A stretch of DNA of 64,000 nucleotides, taken from the NCBI RefSeq assembly GCF_040807025.1, contig NC_090944.1, positions 113,088,238 to 113,152,237 on the forward strand, read 5' to 3'. Under the pieces are notes generated by a model. The model searched no databases. It had not been told where the DNA came from and saw only the letters and a list, made by a program, of their open reading frames with translations. Made by a program: the position numbers and the translations under genes. Positions 51,403-64,000 of the stretch are shown piece by piece; within the stretch, counting starts at the first letter, position 1; each line of letters starts with the position of its first letter. Source of the stretch: Struthio camelus. Its lineage: Eukaryota; Chordata; Aves; Struthioniformes; Struthionidae.

Positions 51403-54400
51403 TAATGCTCCTCTTTCTATTTCACAGTTATTCAGATTTTGATCGTACTTCATCTTCTCGAATGCTTTTCTACCTCAGCTTTCCACTTTGGCCCTATATG
51501 ATGTAAGCTTCAATAGCATTGTACTATCCTCAGTCTGGGATTTTTTTTCTCTTGTACTGATGATCTTCCTTATGATCCTCTCAGATCATCAAAATTCACG
51601 CTCACTGACTTTTGTTCTCTCTTAAGGAATAAGAACTTCAGTCTGGAAATTTGAATCATGGTTAGAATCTAGGACAAGAGAACTCTGTTGGCAAGCCCAA
51701 GCGCTGCAGCAAGAAACCAAACAACTGTTTTTCCCCTCCTGCTTTTTTGTTTTTCCTTCTCTTGCTAAAGATATCATCCATCACCAGCTGCTATCCCTTC
51801 TCAACGCTGTTTTCATTTAGAAAGTTGACTGAATGTTAAACTCCCCCCCCCTTTTTTTTTAATTTAAAGAATACAAGCTCTCAACTGATACTAAATGTGT
51901 AAATTCAATTTATTTTAATGAAAACACATTATTCCTAGGGTTTAGGAAAAAAATTAAAAGCAAAAATATCAAAGCATTCTAACTTACCAAATTGTAAAGT
52001 CTTTAACCACATATTTCTACTTTTAAAAAAAGCTTTAAAACTGTCAGTTTTTTGCTTTTTCTGCTGCATTTAAGAGACCATTCTCTTCAAATGTTTTACA
52101 AGGAGTGGAGAATCAGTAGTGTTATTTGTCTGATAGTCAGAAATTATTCTAGTTTTCTACAAAATGCTCGCAAATTAAAGCGGTGATCTTGCTTCATGAT
52201 CTTTGTAACCTGTTAATGTCAACAGAACTGTTCCAAAAGATTCTGTGGCATTGGACATGGCAACAAAGTAACAACCTACTGTTTTTCCACTTTTTAGTGA
52301 CCTGAAGGTGGCACACTATAGTAATTAATTAATGTGTTAGAACTTTTTTATTCTTCCTACATTATTTCAAACATAAAGAATCTTTGCACAATGATAAAAA
52401 TGTGTTTGAATAGAGGAAAAGATAGGCAGAGTATATCTTGTTATGTTACATTCATAGCAGAGGGAAAGCTGCCCAACCTAGAACTTTAGTGAAGAAAACC
52501 TGCAATCAAAAATAAAAAAAAAATGAGATTGGCTATCACTACCAACCAGTTCATATGTGTTCAAAGAAACAGCTCACTGAACAGATGAGGTTAAAATTCT
52601 CAGATTTCCAAGTAGGAAGCATCAAGAAACATTCTAGATGTTCGGTGTAATTTTTTTAAAATTTCAAATCTTTACAATTTTTAAACTTAAGATAGAAGTC
52701 TTTAGAAAATTTGAGATGCCGTAAATACCCTGAGATATTTTCACTAAGTAGTTGGCTTTTATATTTGTTGAGTTAGTTTTTTAAGTGTAAAGAAAAGTTA
52801 TTTCCTAATTCTTTGCGGTGGGGGGAACAAGTAATATGTTCCTATGTACTTTAATTTGAGAAACAATCGTTTGTTTGTTTGTTTGCTGTGTTCCTCTGTT
52901 TCCTTATACGTACTTTGTCATTTCTACTTTTGAGTAGAATACTGAGAATTTTGAGAATACTTAAGTATTTTAGCTGTGCTTCCAGCCTAAGGCACCCTTC
53001 CATCCATTTCTTGACCAGAGCAGGATACCGTTGCAGTGATGAGAGGAGAGAATTCGTTTTTATCTCATCTCTGTTCTCCCTCAATTCATCCCTGGTAAAT
53101 CTGCCTCTGATGGTGTCATTAAAAGTTGTATCGGAGAGAAAGAGTGTTATGAGCTGATGAAGATGCATGATATTTCATTTCCAGAAACTTCTGTGTTGTT
53201 TTCTCTTTAGCAGTTACTCTGTCATACATTGCATCTTGCAATAGTGTCCTATTTGTTTTCAAAGGAGCCAATAAGTGGTTTTACTAATGACTGCTTACTC
53301 TGCACTTTAATCTTCACATTTTAAATATCTGCTTGTTTAGACAGGCCTGCACTTAACTGTGCTCACAAAATATCGCAATGGAAGAGACAAAGAAATAGTC
53401 TTGTACTACTGACACAATCTTGTGTTTACTAATACACCTTACAGGCTTTGTTTGCACTGCTAAAAGTTGTTAAATATACAAAATTAATATAAAGTAATGC
53501 TTGTGTTACTGAAACTATGGAAAAGTCTGATTATATTATCTTAAAATTTGCTTATTATCAATTGGTTTATTACATATATTTTCTGGCTGCGTGTCTTCTC
53601 AAAATGTATTATTCTGAAGCCTGAAAATGTGTGGTATATTTTCACATCATTCTTTTCTCCTCTAGATGGCCATATTAATCTTTCTTTTCAGCATATTTGT
53701 ATAGAACTGACATAGCATTTTATATAATGTGTTTAATCGTTAAGTGAAGAAAACAATATCTTTTTTAAAATTTATTTTTATATATTTCAATGATGGAATG
53801 TTTTAGTAGCACATTTATTTGTTCTGTGAAATTTGGGTTTTGAAATTTTGATTCACAAATATGTGCTTATGACCGGTATCTGATCCACTTTATGTATTTC
53901 TGTAGTACATTTGAGGCATTTAGATTCTGATGAATTTTAATAAGTATTTTAAATGGAAAATTCTAATTGATATTGGGCTTAAATGCAAGCAATTCTGCAG
54001 ACTCTAAGCTGTTAGTAAATAGCTAAATATCTTTCTGTTATACCTCTGTATAAAATCAAGTTAATTCGAAAATGAAGATGAAGGCAAATCATGGCAAAGT
54101 AAAATGGTACAGAACATACATTTACATTTAAAATCCCCAACTCTTGCACAAATGACTCAAAGCTGTTAATCGCTGAAAAGAGAGAAACCAGCGTATCTGC
54201 AGTACTACTTGATATCTCTATGTGGATTTAACCCAGTCTCTGTGCTTAGGGCCCAGGGTTAGGGGTAGCTCAAAGTTTGAATTCTTACTTTTGAAGTCGT
54301 TTTTGTTGTTTATCATGTTATCCAAGAGATTATGTGTACTTATTGAAGTAACCTTTGTTCCTTTTCCCATCCTGATGCAACTTTCCTTTCATTTTTGATA

Positions 54401-55340
54401 ATGTGCATCCTATTTTTTGTAGTGTGCCCTGCCATTTCTAATGCTCTTACGATCCTATTGAATATATGGTAGATGCCTTTATTTGTTTCAATTTTTTATA
54501 GTATTTTGGAAGAGGTAATTAGTTTAGGCTGTGATGTTACACATCTATTTCGGAAGGTAAAGAACAGAAAAAAGACAAGAAACCCCAAAAGAATGAAAAA
54601 GGCAAAAATAACAATGTAAGATATTTCTGCTAACCAGGAGGTTGTTATGAATTTAAATGGGGATATAAATAAGGTAGTGTTTTACTTACAAACCTTAAAT
54701 TGACCTTATTCTTTTTTACTTTGGTAATTGAAAATATTTTTTAGTATGTTTATTGGCCCTAATCTTAAATGGAGTATGCTTTCTTAATAACTTCAATTTC
54801 CAAAAAAACATACAAAATGGTATTAAACTAGCCTCTTTATTGTCTCCAGTGGTGGCTACTTCCTGAACTTGTGTCTTTGTTATCTCTATAAACTTCCTAG
54901 GCAAGTAAAACGTATTTTCTCTAAGGAAGTAGTCCCTTGAAGCTCCTGAAAATGGGAATTTTTAAGCTTAATGTTAAGATATCTGTATTGAAATTACAAT
55001 TTTGTTGGCAGATGTCAAAAGCTGTAGGTTTTTCTTTTGTTTTGTAACCAAGATTCTCTGAATTTTTTCTCTGAGAGGAAAAAGGCAGGAGGGGATTCTA
55101 CTTACTTACAGGTAATTTGCTATGTTCTTAAAGCAGTTCTTGCCCAAATCTCCTCTTTAACAGCTGTGCAAAATTCCAATTGTTACGAAGCAAATCAAGA
55201 ACATCGGTCCCAGGTCTGATGTAGAGTAAGTGACAATCACGATGAAAAAGGTAGAAAACTTTAAGCAAACTTAGATTTACTTTATATAGCAGTGCAGTAC
55301 AACCACAGGTTATCCAACCTATTTTAAAGTCTGTTTCTAA

Positions 55341-55400
55341 CATCTCAGTTGGTAGAGCGCTGTGGCTGAAGACATGTATGTTCAGAGACTATTTCTGAGA
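55341..55400 (+). repeat. tRNA-like fragment, decayed
   Basis: TCTCAGTTGGTAGAGCGC (55343-55360) matches the D-arm and A-box wording of tRNA genes. About 5 bases later, CTGAAGA is identical to a tRNA-Phe (GAA) anticodon loop. The anticodon stem does not pair and the expected B box (GGTTCRANNCC) is replaced by a poor TGTTCAGAG at shortened spacing. It is therefore at best a tRNA pseudogene or the head of an old tRNA-derived SINE, not a working tRNA. Confidence 0.4.
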
Positions 55401-56533
55401 TTGGCCCAAGTGCCTTACATTTCACAAGGTTTTTTGGAAACATATGGAAGCACTAAAAGACTGCAGTGAGAAAACATAAGTTCTGTTAAATGAGAATCTG
55501 CTGCTCTAGCAGGCATATGCTACTGGATTTTATCCATCTTTTCCATATTGTGAAGGTAGAGTATGATGTTATTTTTGTAGTTTATCTTCTCCACTTTTAT
55601 TCTCCTTTAGGCTTTCAGCGCTTTATGTTGATATGTCTGTTGGGCATATGTTTGCCTTGCTCCTCAGTGTCAATCTTTGCACGTGAAGGCGACTGTTCTT
55701 CTGGAATCTCTTGGATCTGATTCTTTATGCAGCTTTTTGCATTTTCTTTCTTGTTAGTTTTCATCTCTTAGATAAAGTGTCTTCACTGGATGATATATAG
55801 AGATTTTCTTTCAGTATATTCCCAGCATAAACAAGAAGAGCTCTTTCATAAGAAGCTCATACTTCTGAATCTCCCAATTTGTTAAAGCACTTGGAAGGGA
55901 GTTAGAATATGGTTGTATCACGTTCAGCAAACCAAGGCCATAAAGTTCTTTCAAAGTTGATTTATCTATCTGTATATTTCAGATACTAAGAATTGCAGGC
56001 AAAGAGTATTGTGTAAGTAGTGGAATAAGAGCTATAAATTAGTTTTCAGATTGGAAGAGTGAATGCTCAATTGAATACTATATCATGTGGTGATGATATA
56101 GTTATTTCTCTTCTTTTTCCACTAATGTGCTTTAAAGAAAGAAATTTGAAATATAATGGAAATACTATCTAGTAAGAAAGCGGCCACACATTTTTCTCTG
56201 TCTTTATTAGATTACCTGTGAGGTTACTCTGGTACAGTATTTGTTGAAAGAAAACATTCTATGTGGCCTGAGGCTTGGGTAGAGAATAGTGCTTTTAGTA
56301 GTATGTTCATCCAAATAATTCTGAAAGGGCCTTAAGTAAAGACACTTAAGAGAACTCCTAAGTAATCTTTAGAGCAGTTATTTCCCAAATGTTTCAAAGT
56401 GTATTTTAAAGGATGAGTCAAGTTACAGCTATGAGATACTCCAGGCATTCATACTTGTGTACACCACCATCAGCTGATACTGTTATCGATATGTTTTTTA
56501 GAGGTTTTTTTGGAGAGAGAAGGGTATACTGTA

Positions 56534-56534
56534 A

Positions 56535-56597
<63 letters not shown>

Positions 56598-56630
56598 CAC
56601 ATATATGCATACATACATATATATATATAT
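56534..56630. repeat. Composite (AT)n(GTAT)n(CA)n...(CATA)n(AT)n microsatellite
   Basis: About 97 bases: AT repeats, then GTATGTATG, a CA run at about 56565-56595, a short spacer, CATACATAC and AT repeats again. The left arm 56543-56565 and right arm 56608-56630 are perfect 23-base inverted repeats, so a cruciform or hairpin with a CA loop is possible. Confidence 0.95.
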
Positions 56631-58038
56631 GAATGATCCATCAGATTTGATCTTTTATCCATGTGACTATTTATACCAGCTTCCATATGCTTCTGTTTTC
56701 ATTATGTGGACAACCATCCTTGAAATTACATGTTTTAAGAGTAATTTAAAAATGATTATGTAGTGTGGGAGAATGGACGGCAACACAATGCTAATGAGGC
56801 AAAATTTCTGATTCTTGACTATGTGCGTATGTCTCTTATTAGTAAATTGAAGGGAGTAAATTGGGTGGGTAAATTGGCTCCAATTGACTCCTTAAAAATT
56901 GGAGAAAGAAAAGTTTTTGTGGTTTTGAAGCCCCTGTAGGTGTGGCAGTTCAATCCATATCCATATCAAGGGAATGTCGTAGGGATAGTTTTGTGTCTAC
57001 TGTGGTACAAAAAAGATAACTTTGTAATTCAAAGATCTGTAGGTTACTGTCCACAGCAAACTTAATTTGCCTTGTTTTCTTCTTCCTTACTATGATGTGC
57101 TTTTTTTTTTTTTGACTTTCAGGATGGCTTTCTAGTGTGTTATTTTGTGTTAGTGAAAGATAATCCTCTGTTATTCTGCTCTTACAATAATAGGAAAAGA
57201 TAGTAATTTCTGTTAAGTATTTGAAATTGTGGAGCTTGTCTCTGAAAAATACAATTGACTGAGCATTGCAGAGTGATTTAGAGATTAACTTTTGGTCTGT
57301 CTGATGTTCTTCAGTTTTACAGAATACTGATCTGTTTTATTTCCCAAGAAAGTGTTACTCTTTCTCTTTTGAAAAGTTCCTGGTATTAAAGGAATATTAT
57401 TTGAGTATTAAGGTACAGTCATGCTGTGGTTATGGGTCTTTACCCATGTGAATGGCAGACAAGCATGTTATTTACAAATAGTCTGGAGATCTGGAATGCA
57501 TAGGATTCACAGGTAAGAATAGAAAGCAAATGTAATCCAATATTATTCTTGTAATGTTCTTGGGGAATATTACAGAAGAGGGAATAAGTAGACATGGGAG
57601 TTTAAAGACAAAGGTGGTTCATGGCAGACTTTAGATCTGATCTGAAGAGAATGGAGTTATATGGAGAACTTTTGAGTTGAACAGCTAGATAGATGATATG
57701 AAGTAGTGCATAGCAAGTCTTTTGTTGACCAAAGGTAACGTATGAAAGTGCTTAACAGAGTGAAGTTGAATAATTTGGAAACCATGGATTTACCCAGCAA
57801 TTAACAGTGGTGATGCTGGAAGATGATGTTAAAGCATGCATATCATCTATGGATGACAGGAAAAGACTAGTAACAAAACTCAGTCAGTGATGATGATGAT
57901 GATTTTCAACAAGAAAGTTCCCTTTCCAGCTAGGTCAGCTCCAAAGGAGGATGAAGTCCACCCTCCAGTGGGAAAGAATTTTTCCTGATGTGTGCAAGTG
58001 AGCAGAGCAAACTCGTAAATCAGGGTGCCCCTGCCGTT

Positions 58039-58125
58039 TTGAAGTCTCTGAAGAAATATGCTTTGCAGTGATGTGAAGTCTTTGAAGAAAGTTACCCTTA
58101 GCAATGTGATGTCTGAAGTGATGTA
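58039..58125. repeat. Imperfect tandem repeat, unit about 35 bases
   Basis: The phrases TGAAGTCTCTGAAGAAA, TGAAGTCTTTGAAGAAA and TGATGTCTGAAGTGATG recur in order over about 87 bases, with GCAGTGATG and GCAATGTGATG between them. It is a degenerate local duplication; no element family is recognised. Confidence 0.55.
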
Positions 58126-58598
58126 AATCATGCATTAATAATTACAAGAAATTTTTCATTTTATTTTAAACTTAGTTAAACACGTCTCTCATCTATTTGA
58201 ATCTGTGATTTACAGAAGAATCAGGATTTCTTTTGTTTGTCATTACCTGGGAAATATTTGCATGGATATTTATGACTAAAGTATTTCCTTGTGATATTAT
58301 ACTCTGGATAGATGTTCCACATTAATAAAATGTAGAACTGATTTGTGGTATAAACACAAGAGGTAGTACTAGATCAGCGAAAAAGATCACTTCCCTGATG
58401 AACCGGCTTGAATCGACTTTTGCTGATTCTGACTGGAAATGGGATATTTCTTTCACTTATATGACCTAAAAGATATATAAACAGGAAACCTTGGAAAACC
58501 TGATGTTGAAAAAAATGTAAATACATTGGAAATGACCAATAAATATTTTTAACAGTAAGTGCCTGCCAGTTTCAGCATTTAGTTTCGAAGTGAGACAC

Positions 58599-58618
58599 TT
58601 TTTTTTTTTTTTTTTTTT
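58599..58618. repeat. Poly(T) run of 20
   Basis: A homopolymer of about 20 T followed by AATAATAGCA, in intron 4. A GA-rich patch (GAGAGACAGAGAGAGAGA) follows at about 58643-58660. No SINE body is recognised. Confidence 0.9.
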
Positions 58619-61600
58619 AATAATAGCACTTGCTCCATAATAGAGAGACAGAGAGAGAGAATGATAAAGATAAAATTAGTCTGGACCTAGCAGTGGTGAG
58701 AACACTGGAATAGCGCACAGCAGGTACACACCTTCCAGTTGTCTTGCAACAGTATTTTAGTTTTGTACAAATTCTACCACTGCAGTTTCTCAACTTCTTC
58801 ACACAAAATCTATAGCAAAATCAACAGATGCACTTTTATGGAGGATAGGTTCCCCTTTATAGTCAGAGCTTTGCTTGAATTAATACTTTTAGAGAGGGCG
58901 AGGTTAGCAGCTAAGTTAGTATCTTCTGTTTTCCTCCTAGTCTATTCCATCTTGATCCGTATCTATGCTCAGGCAACTTTTATTTCCTTTTCCTAATTTG
59001 TCTTCTATTGACAAGAACAACAGGTTATTTTTGTAACTTCTCCTGAACTGTTTTTGATTTGTTACCCACTCAGTGTAATTACTTTCCTTATGTCTGTTTA
59101 TTCATTGCATAGATATATGCTATAACTATTTCATGCTTAATATCTGTTTCTTGTCAAAATAAGCTTTCTTATACTATTTGTTGTACTTTCAGGAATTATT
59201 GGGATATTTTCCTTGAGAGAAAGCGTGAGAGGTGTAATATAACTTGAAATCCCTGTCTTTTGGCCATTACCTTTTCTCTACTTTATTTGCAAGTAGTCTG
59301 GAAAAGGATCCTTAAGTAATGTAATTTCCATACTTCTGATCGCTTCAGTATGGCTGAAGATTATTTGCTGTGATGGAATTGTGATCTCATGGAAGCACAC
59401 AGGAAAACCCAAAGGGAAAATCATTTTATTACTGAAAATTTGATTCTAGACCTTAGAGGGAAGCTGGCAGTCATGCTAAACTGGGTATAGGATTTTCTGT
59501 GTGGAGTCATCTATGCCCAATCCAACTGAAAGCTTGGTCTTTAAATTTGTAAATAGGAAATCCTGCTACATTCACTTTCTGCACCATTTAATATTCTGCC
59601 AGCTTGTGTTTTCATGCATATATTTGTACTACTTTTTGTTAAAAAAAAAAAATGCTGTTTATTTGTAACCTTTGTGCTGAATCTTGTTGAACCGCTTTAA
59701 ATTTTGTCCTTAAAAGTAGTCTTTAAAAGATACTGACTTATCCGGTTTTTTTTTCATTTGCTATAATTTTTAAAGGAGATTTATGATGTTCCTTTGCAAG
59801 AGGTATCGATTTATCAGATAAAGGTTTAAAATTAGATACATTTTATTCATGTTAAAGTCACACCCAGCTTATTTAAAGGCAGCTTTGACTTAGAGTTGCA
59901 AGCCTGAGGATATTGATTTGAATTATGCATGACTGTCTGGTATGCGTTCCATTAGCCTGCTGGATGGATAATGTAAACATGTTCAGAATTTTAAGTATCC
60001 TATATGAGCAGCAGGTTAAAAATAGAGCTGATAAGAGTGTGTGTATTTGGAAAATCCAAATCTTGGAGAACAAAACTGTAAAATGTTGGTCTCTTCAGGA
60101 GGCTGACTTCAGGTGTTTTTGGTATTTTTTTTATTTGTTTGTTTTTTTTTTCCTTTGAGAATGTTCAGCCCGAATACCACTTGTGTACTGCTTGAACAGG
60201 TGAAATGGTTGCTGTTTTTTACTACAATGAGTTGACATCTGTGCCAGAAAACATACTCATAACAAAGATCCAGGCTAACTCTGCATCTGCTTACAGAAAA
60301 GGAAATAGCCTCTGTCGTTGTTCAAATTGGTCAAGATTAATGCTAGTGATTAGTCTGATTTCTTCTTATCTTCAAGGAATCTTGTTTAGAAATGTTATTT
60401 GATGTTACTCAAACTTTCTGTGGCTTGCAGTATTTTGTAGTTCCCATTTTTGTTATATGTGATCTATTTCTTTTCCATTAGTAACTCCTATACTTTAGCA
60501 ATCTGTAGTTTGGTACATGTAATGGCTTCTGAAACTCTGTTTTGAAACCCTTAGCCCTGAAAATGCTGTTTTTAATAACACTTAAAACAACTAGAATCTT
60601 TTTAGAATTTTGTTGAAACTTCATGTAAATTTTTAAAATAGGAAAATATGACAATTCTAAAGTGAAAAATACAATACCATCTCTGATATATTTTTGTTAA
60701 TGCTTAATATACTTTTAAGTGTTTGTCATATATGTAGCATCCATGGAAATCTAATGAGTTGAATGAAAATCAACAAAAAACTAGAAAGGTATTGAACTTA
60801 TTTTCAAAATCTAGTGAATACAGAAAAGAAATCCAGTCCAATTTTGTATTAATTTTGTATTAATTTATATTCTCAAAATTATTTTAGTTGAAGGGTTTCA
60901 TATTTTGTTATGGTAAGCTCTGCACTTAATGTCAAAATTGAACCATTTTTAGAGAGTAATGGAAAAGAATAATGATGTATTTTTCCCTGAACTTTATGGT
61001 ATTTACTTGTTTTCATGCAATTATTTTTATACTAAGGAATAAATTTACACATAAACGTTTGACTTGGAAGCTCCTCTTGAAGATGGAGTTCTCTGCTCTG
61101 TCGTGGAGTGCTCTGATTTTTTTTTTTTTTCCTTTTCTTAACAAATCTGGGATCCTGCATTGTTGGTCCACACAGAATTTGGCCCATAGGTAACTGTTGA
61201 GTACCTCTGGTGAAATTTGAAAATATATTTTGAGTTGATAGTCACTTTTCCTTGTAACTGAAGAATAATTCATCTATTAACAGAGACTAATGTCTAATGC
61301 TGTCCTTCAGAGAAAGTCATCATCCTATTTCATAATGGCTGTTACATTTGACAGTTTCCAGAGCAAAATTCCTTTCCCTAGTAATGAAAACCACTGCTCT
61401 GATTTGCCCACTTTTACTGATGCCATTTCCTTCCTGTTAACAAAGAGTCTTTAAAAAGCAGATCTTTGAGGATAAAAACACTGTAGTCATCTGTGTAAAA
61501 GGCAATCTGTGGCCTCGGAGATGGAGAACAATGGTGGCCCTTTCCAGGCGTCTTTGAGATTCTGTGAAGGAAGAACCTCTACTTAAGAACTTTTATTATG

Positions 61601-63172
61601 AAAGATGGTAACAAAGATAATTATTCTTCTTACTTTAAAAGTACTAGTTTGCAATTTATTTCTACTCTAAGAGGAGTGGGGGAGCTCTTGTATACTTTGG
61701 CACACAGTGTGGGTAATCAAGGAGAATATTGTACAGAGAAGAAATAATAGCATGTGAATGTGATGGCAGGATTACGGAGCTGTTGGGTGTCTGGAACAGG
61801 AGAGACATTTACACAATTTTTTGTGAGTGGTTCCAGCATTAAACTGAACTATTAATATACCAGAAATACCACAAAGTTGTGCTCATTTTGAGTTCTTTTT
61901 CATTGATCAGTAACTTTTAATTCATTTTCAAAGAAATTTTCAGCCAAAAAATTTGAGAAGGTTTAATTATGGTTGAATGTACCTTACTACAAAGTTCAGA
62001 GTAAGAGCATTACATTGATGGTTTTCATACCCAGAGAAAATTCAAAGTTAAATTTAAAATTGAAAAGAAATGCGTCTTATGAAATCCATGCAAGCATAAG
62101 TCTAACTGGCAGTGATGGTGTAAGAAAAATGAAAACATGTAATTTGTCTTTTGTACATAAAAGTTTGTGGAAAACTTACTAGAATGGTAAAGCTACAGCA
62201 CAATGTTGATAAGAGAGAGAAGAATTTGTGGGTCTTACACTTCAGTATCTCTGGCTCAGGTGCGGAATTTAAAGCCAAGCTGAGCTTGTGGATATGAACA
62301 AGTCAGGTAGTTTTCTGTGGTGTGGTTTGCTGTAATAGAGAAGTTTAGCAAATTGAGGAAAAGGGAGAAGAAAGCTGTTGCCTAGCCATTCTTCTCTGGA
62401 TGTATAACAGTTGGTGGCCTTTGCTGCACTCAAGCAGCTGATATCTTTCCATAAACTCTATGGAGTCAAAATTAAGGGTTCTGAATGAGTCTGTATCAAG
62501 TCCTTATTACTATAATTTATTTTGTCTTTTGGTTATTCCACCTTCTCATACATTAATTCAGATTATATTAGTATCAACGCTTGGTTTTTGTGTCATGTAT
62601 AAATTTGGCTAGCTACATGGGAGAGTCTTCCCTCTGTAAGAAGAGGTCAGAATGTGGGAACGTAGTAGGAAAACCAGTTTACTAACTGCAATCTACTTCA
62701 GGACAGTTTGCTGTCCTCTGTGTCACTGATTAGTATACGTTATTCCCAGCTTATTGGCATTCAATTTGCCTTTGAAAATTCCCCTAACAAATTCATATAA
62801 GGAAGCCTAACAATTTCTATTTAAGGGAGTTCTATTTACTACTGTAGGTTATGTGTAATCTCTGAATTTAGTACAATATTTCTGTAATTCCTTCCTGAAA
62901 TGCTTGCTGAAATTTGCTACATATTGTACATCTTCAGTAGGGACATTCGTCAATACTTTGTAAACACTTAAACTCTGTCAACTCAAAATAAATAGCAAAC
63001 TCATAATTATCCTAGGTTCTCCTGTTTCTGTTTTAGCACTCTTTCAGGGCTGATCAGGTTAAACTGTTTTACATCTATTTCATTTTGGTTTCCTTGAAAA
63101 CCAGTACTAGATATAAGATAGAAAAGAACCTGCTTGTTTCATTACAAATGTAATATATGGCATACCTCTATC

Positions 63173-63203
63173 TTTTTTTTTTTTGGGGGGGGGGGGGGGG
63201 GGG
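63173..63203. repeat. T12-G19 homopolymer junction
   Basis: Twelve T residues (63173-63184) are followed directly by nineteen G residues (63185-63203). A pure G run of this length can form quadruplex DNA and is error-prone in sequencing, so its length may be inexact. Confidence 0.9.
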
Positions 63204-64000
63204 AAGAAACACTTCCAAGAGATTAGATATTCGTCCTGTATAGATGGCTCACATTCCTACTGTGTCAGTTTTCTGGTGTTTGATAAGGCACACAAAGCAG
63301 TTGTGGAAGAAGCATATCACTTGTATCCATGGTAACTCAAAAGATACTTTGGAACTCAAAGGGGTAAAATAAGCCAGAGTAATAGGTCTCATTATAAGGG
63401 CAAAATACATAAAAGGTTCGGGCATATGCTTTTAATTAGTTGCCAAAAATAGCTAGGATCAGAGATGACGCAATGAAACAATAATTCTTAGTGTTAAAAA
63501 TGGGCAGCATTTAAAATGTAAAGATGTGCTCAACTGAAAGGCTCTTATCTTACCATCTTATGGGTATTCAGTCCATGAATACTAATAGATTTGCTATGGT
63601 TTCTTAATCATGCTTAGGACATGAGAGAGCACACTGATAAAAGCTAGCGTAAGTCTCATATGACTGCAAGTTTTAAAAGTTGCATAGTGATGTTAATTCT
63701 CATAGCTGAGATGCAGCTCCTTATGAATAGCGTGTGCAAAACATTCTGGTGTGCTTTAGAAGTGCACCATTGGAAAAATGAATTTAATGAGTGCATCTAT
63801 GCAGCAGTAACAAAAAAATGATTGAAAATGCAGATTAGTTTGAGATTGAAAATGCAATATTTTTCACAATAAATCACTTTGCGTACCTTGCTATTTTAAA
63901 ATTAATTAATGTGAGAGTATGAAAATACAGTATGAAACTTGAATAGATGCACTGGAATTGAATCCGGGAGAACCAAAATAGAACAGTATACAGAGAACAA

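Larger units (their letters stand above)
49875..64000 (+). other. SYT14: SYT14 intron 4, continues beyond the window
   Basis: Starts with donor GTAAGA at 49875. In the remaining 14 kb I find no frame matching the proline-rich linker or the C2A and C2B domains, so the next exon should lie past 64000. The content is AT-rich with an old CR1 scrap, a tRNA-like patch, composite microsatellites and homopolymer runs, all listed separately. Open frames up to about 116 codons overlap microsatellites or lack any motif. Confidence 0.8.

Noticed and set aside
56413..56763. 116-codon frame with Thr/His and Tyr/Ile repeats
   Set aside because: The frame is produced by the composite microsatellite, which has no stop in this reading.
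49875..64000. Search for SYT14 C2A and C2B exons in the last 14 kb
   Set aside because: No frame matching the C2 domains or the proline-rich linker was found, so these exons are taken to lie outside the window.
1..64000. CRISPR arrays, bacterial-type operons, endogenous retrovirus genes
   Set aside because: Nothing resembling regularly spaced repeats, prokaryotic gene layout, or gag/pol/env with paired LTRs was seen; the only RT belongs to a CR1 LINE.

Overview
The window looks like one chromosome segment of a vertebrate, most likely a bird. A CR1-type LINE (about 3713-5092) ends in the ATTCTGTG octamer tail typical of bird and other reptile CR1 elements. There are more, older CR1 pieces and MIR-like fossils, no Alu or L1, one GC-rich CpG island, and long AT-rich introns. 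No species can be named from the sequence alone.

Layout. From 1 to about 18.8 kb I see no convincing gene: this is intergenic DNA upstream of a promoter, holding the CR1 insert, old SINE/LINE fossils, a GC-rich pocket near 14 kb and a (CA)n(CG)n(CA)n tract. From 18.84 to about 20.0 kb lies a strong CpG island with GC boxes, a 25-bp tandem duplication, 22 uninterrupted CGG units and a tiny first coding exon. From there to the end of the window is the 5' part of one plus-strand gene, SYT14 (synaptotagmin-14).

The SYT14 exons were assembled by hand from splice signals and reading phase. Exon 1 has only 13 coding bases (19353-19365), exon 2 is 28911-28958, exon 3 with the single membrane helix is 42973-43137, and exon 4 is 49656-49874. 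All junctions are phase 1, and the spliced reading gives 148 N-terminal residues. The two C2 domains that define the family are not found here and should lie beyond 64000.

The most interesting element is a 356-codon open frame at 44369-45439 inside intron 3. It begins with a good ATG context and has its own consensus donor at 45318, which splices in frame (phase 1) to exon 4. It would make an isoform in which the membrane anchor is replaced by 316 residues with an amphipathic-looking N-terminal helix and a lysine-rich tail. An in-frame TGA upstream, and the absence of any acceptor in the right phase near its ATG, argue for an alternative first exon rather than a cassette.

The second notable feature is the 5' leader. 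The CGG tract can pair with a nearby GCC tract, and its arginine frame runs without a stop into the SYT14 start codon.
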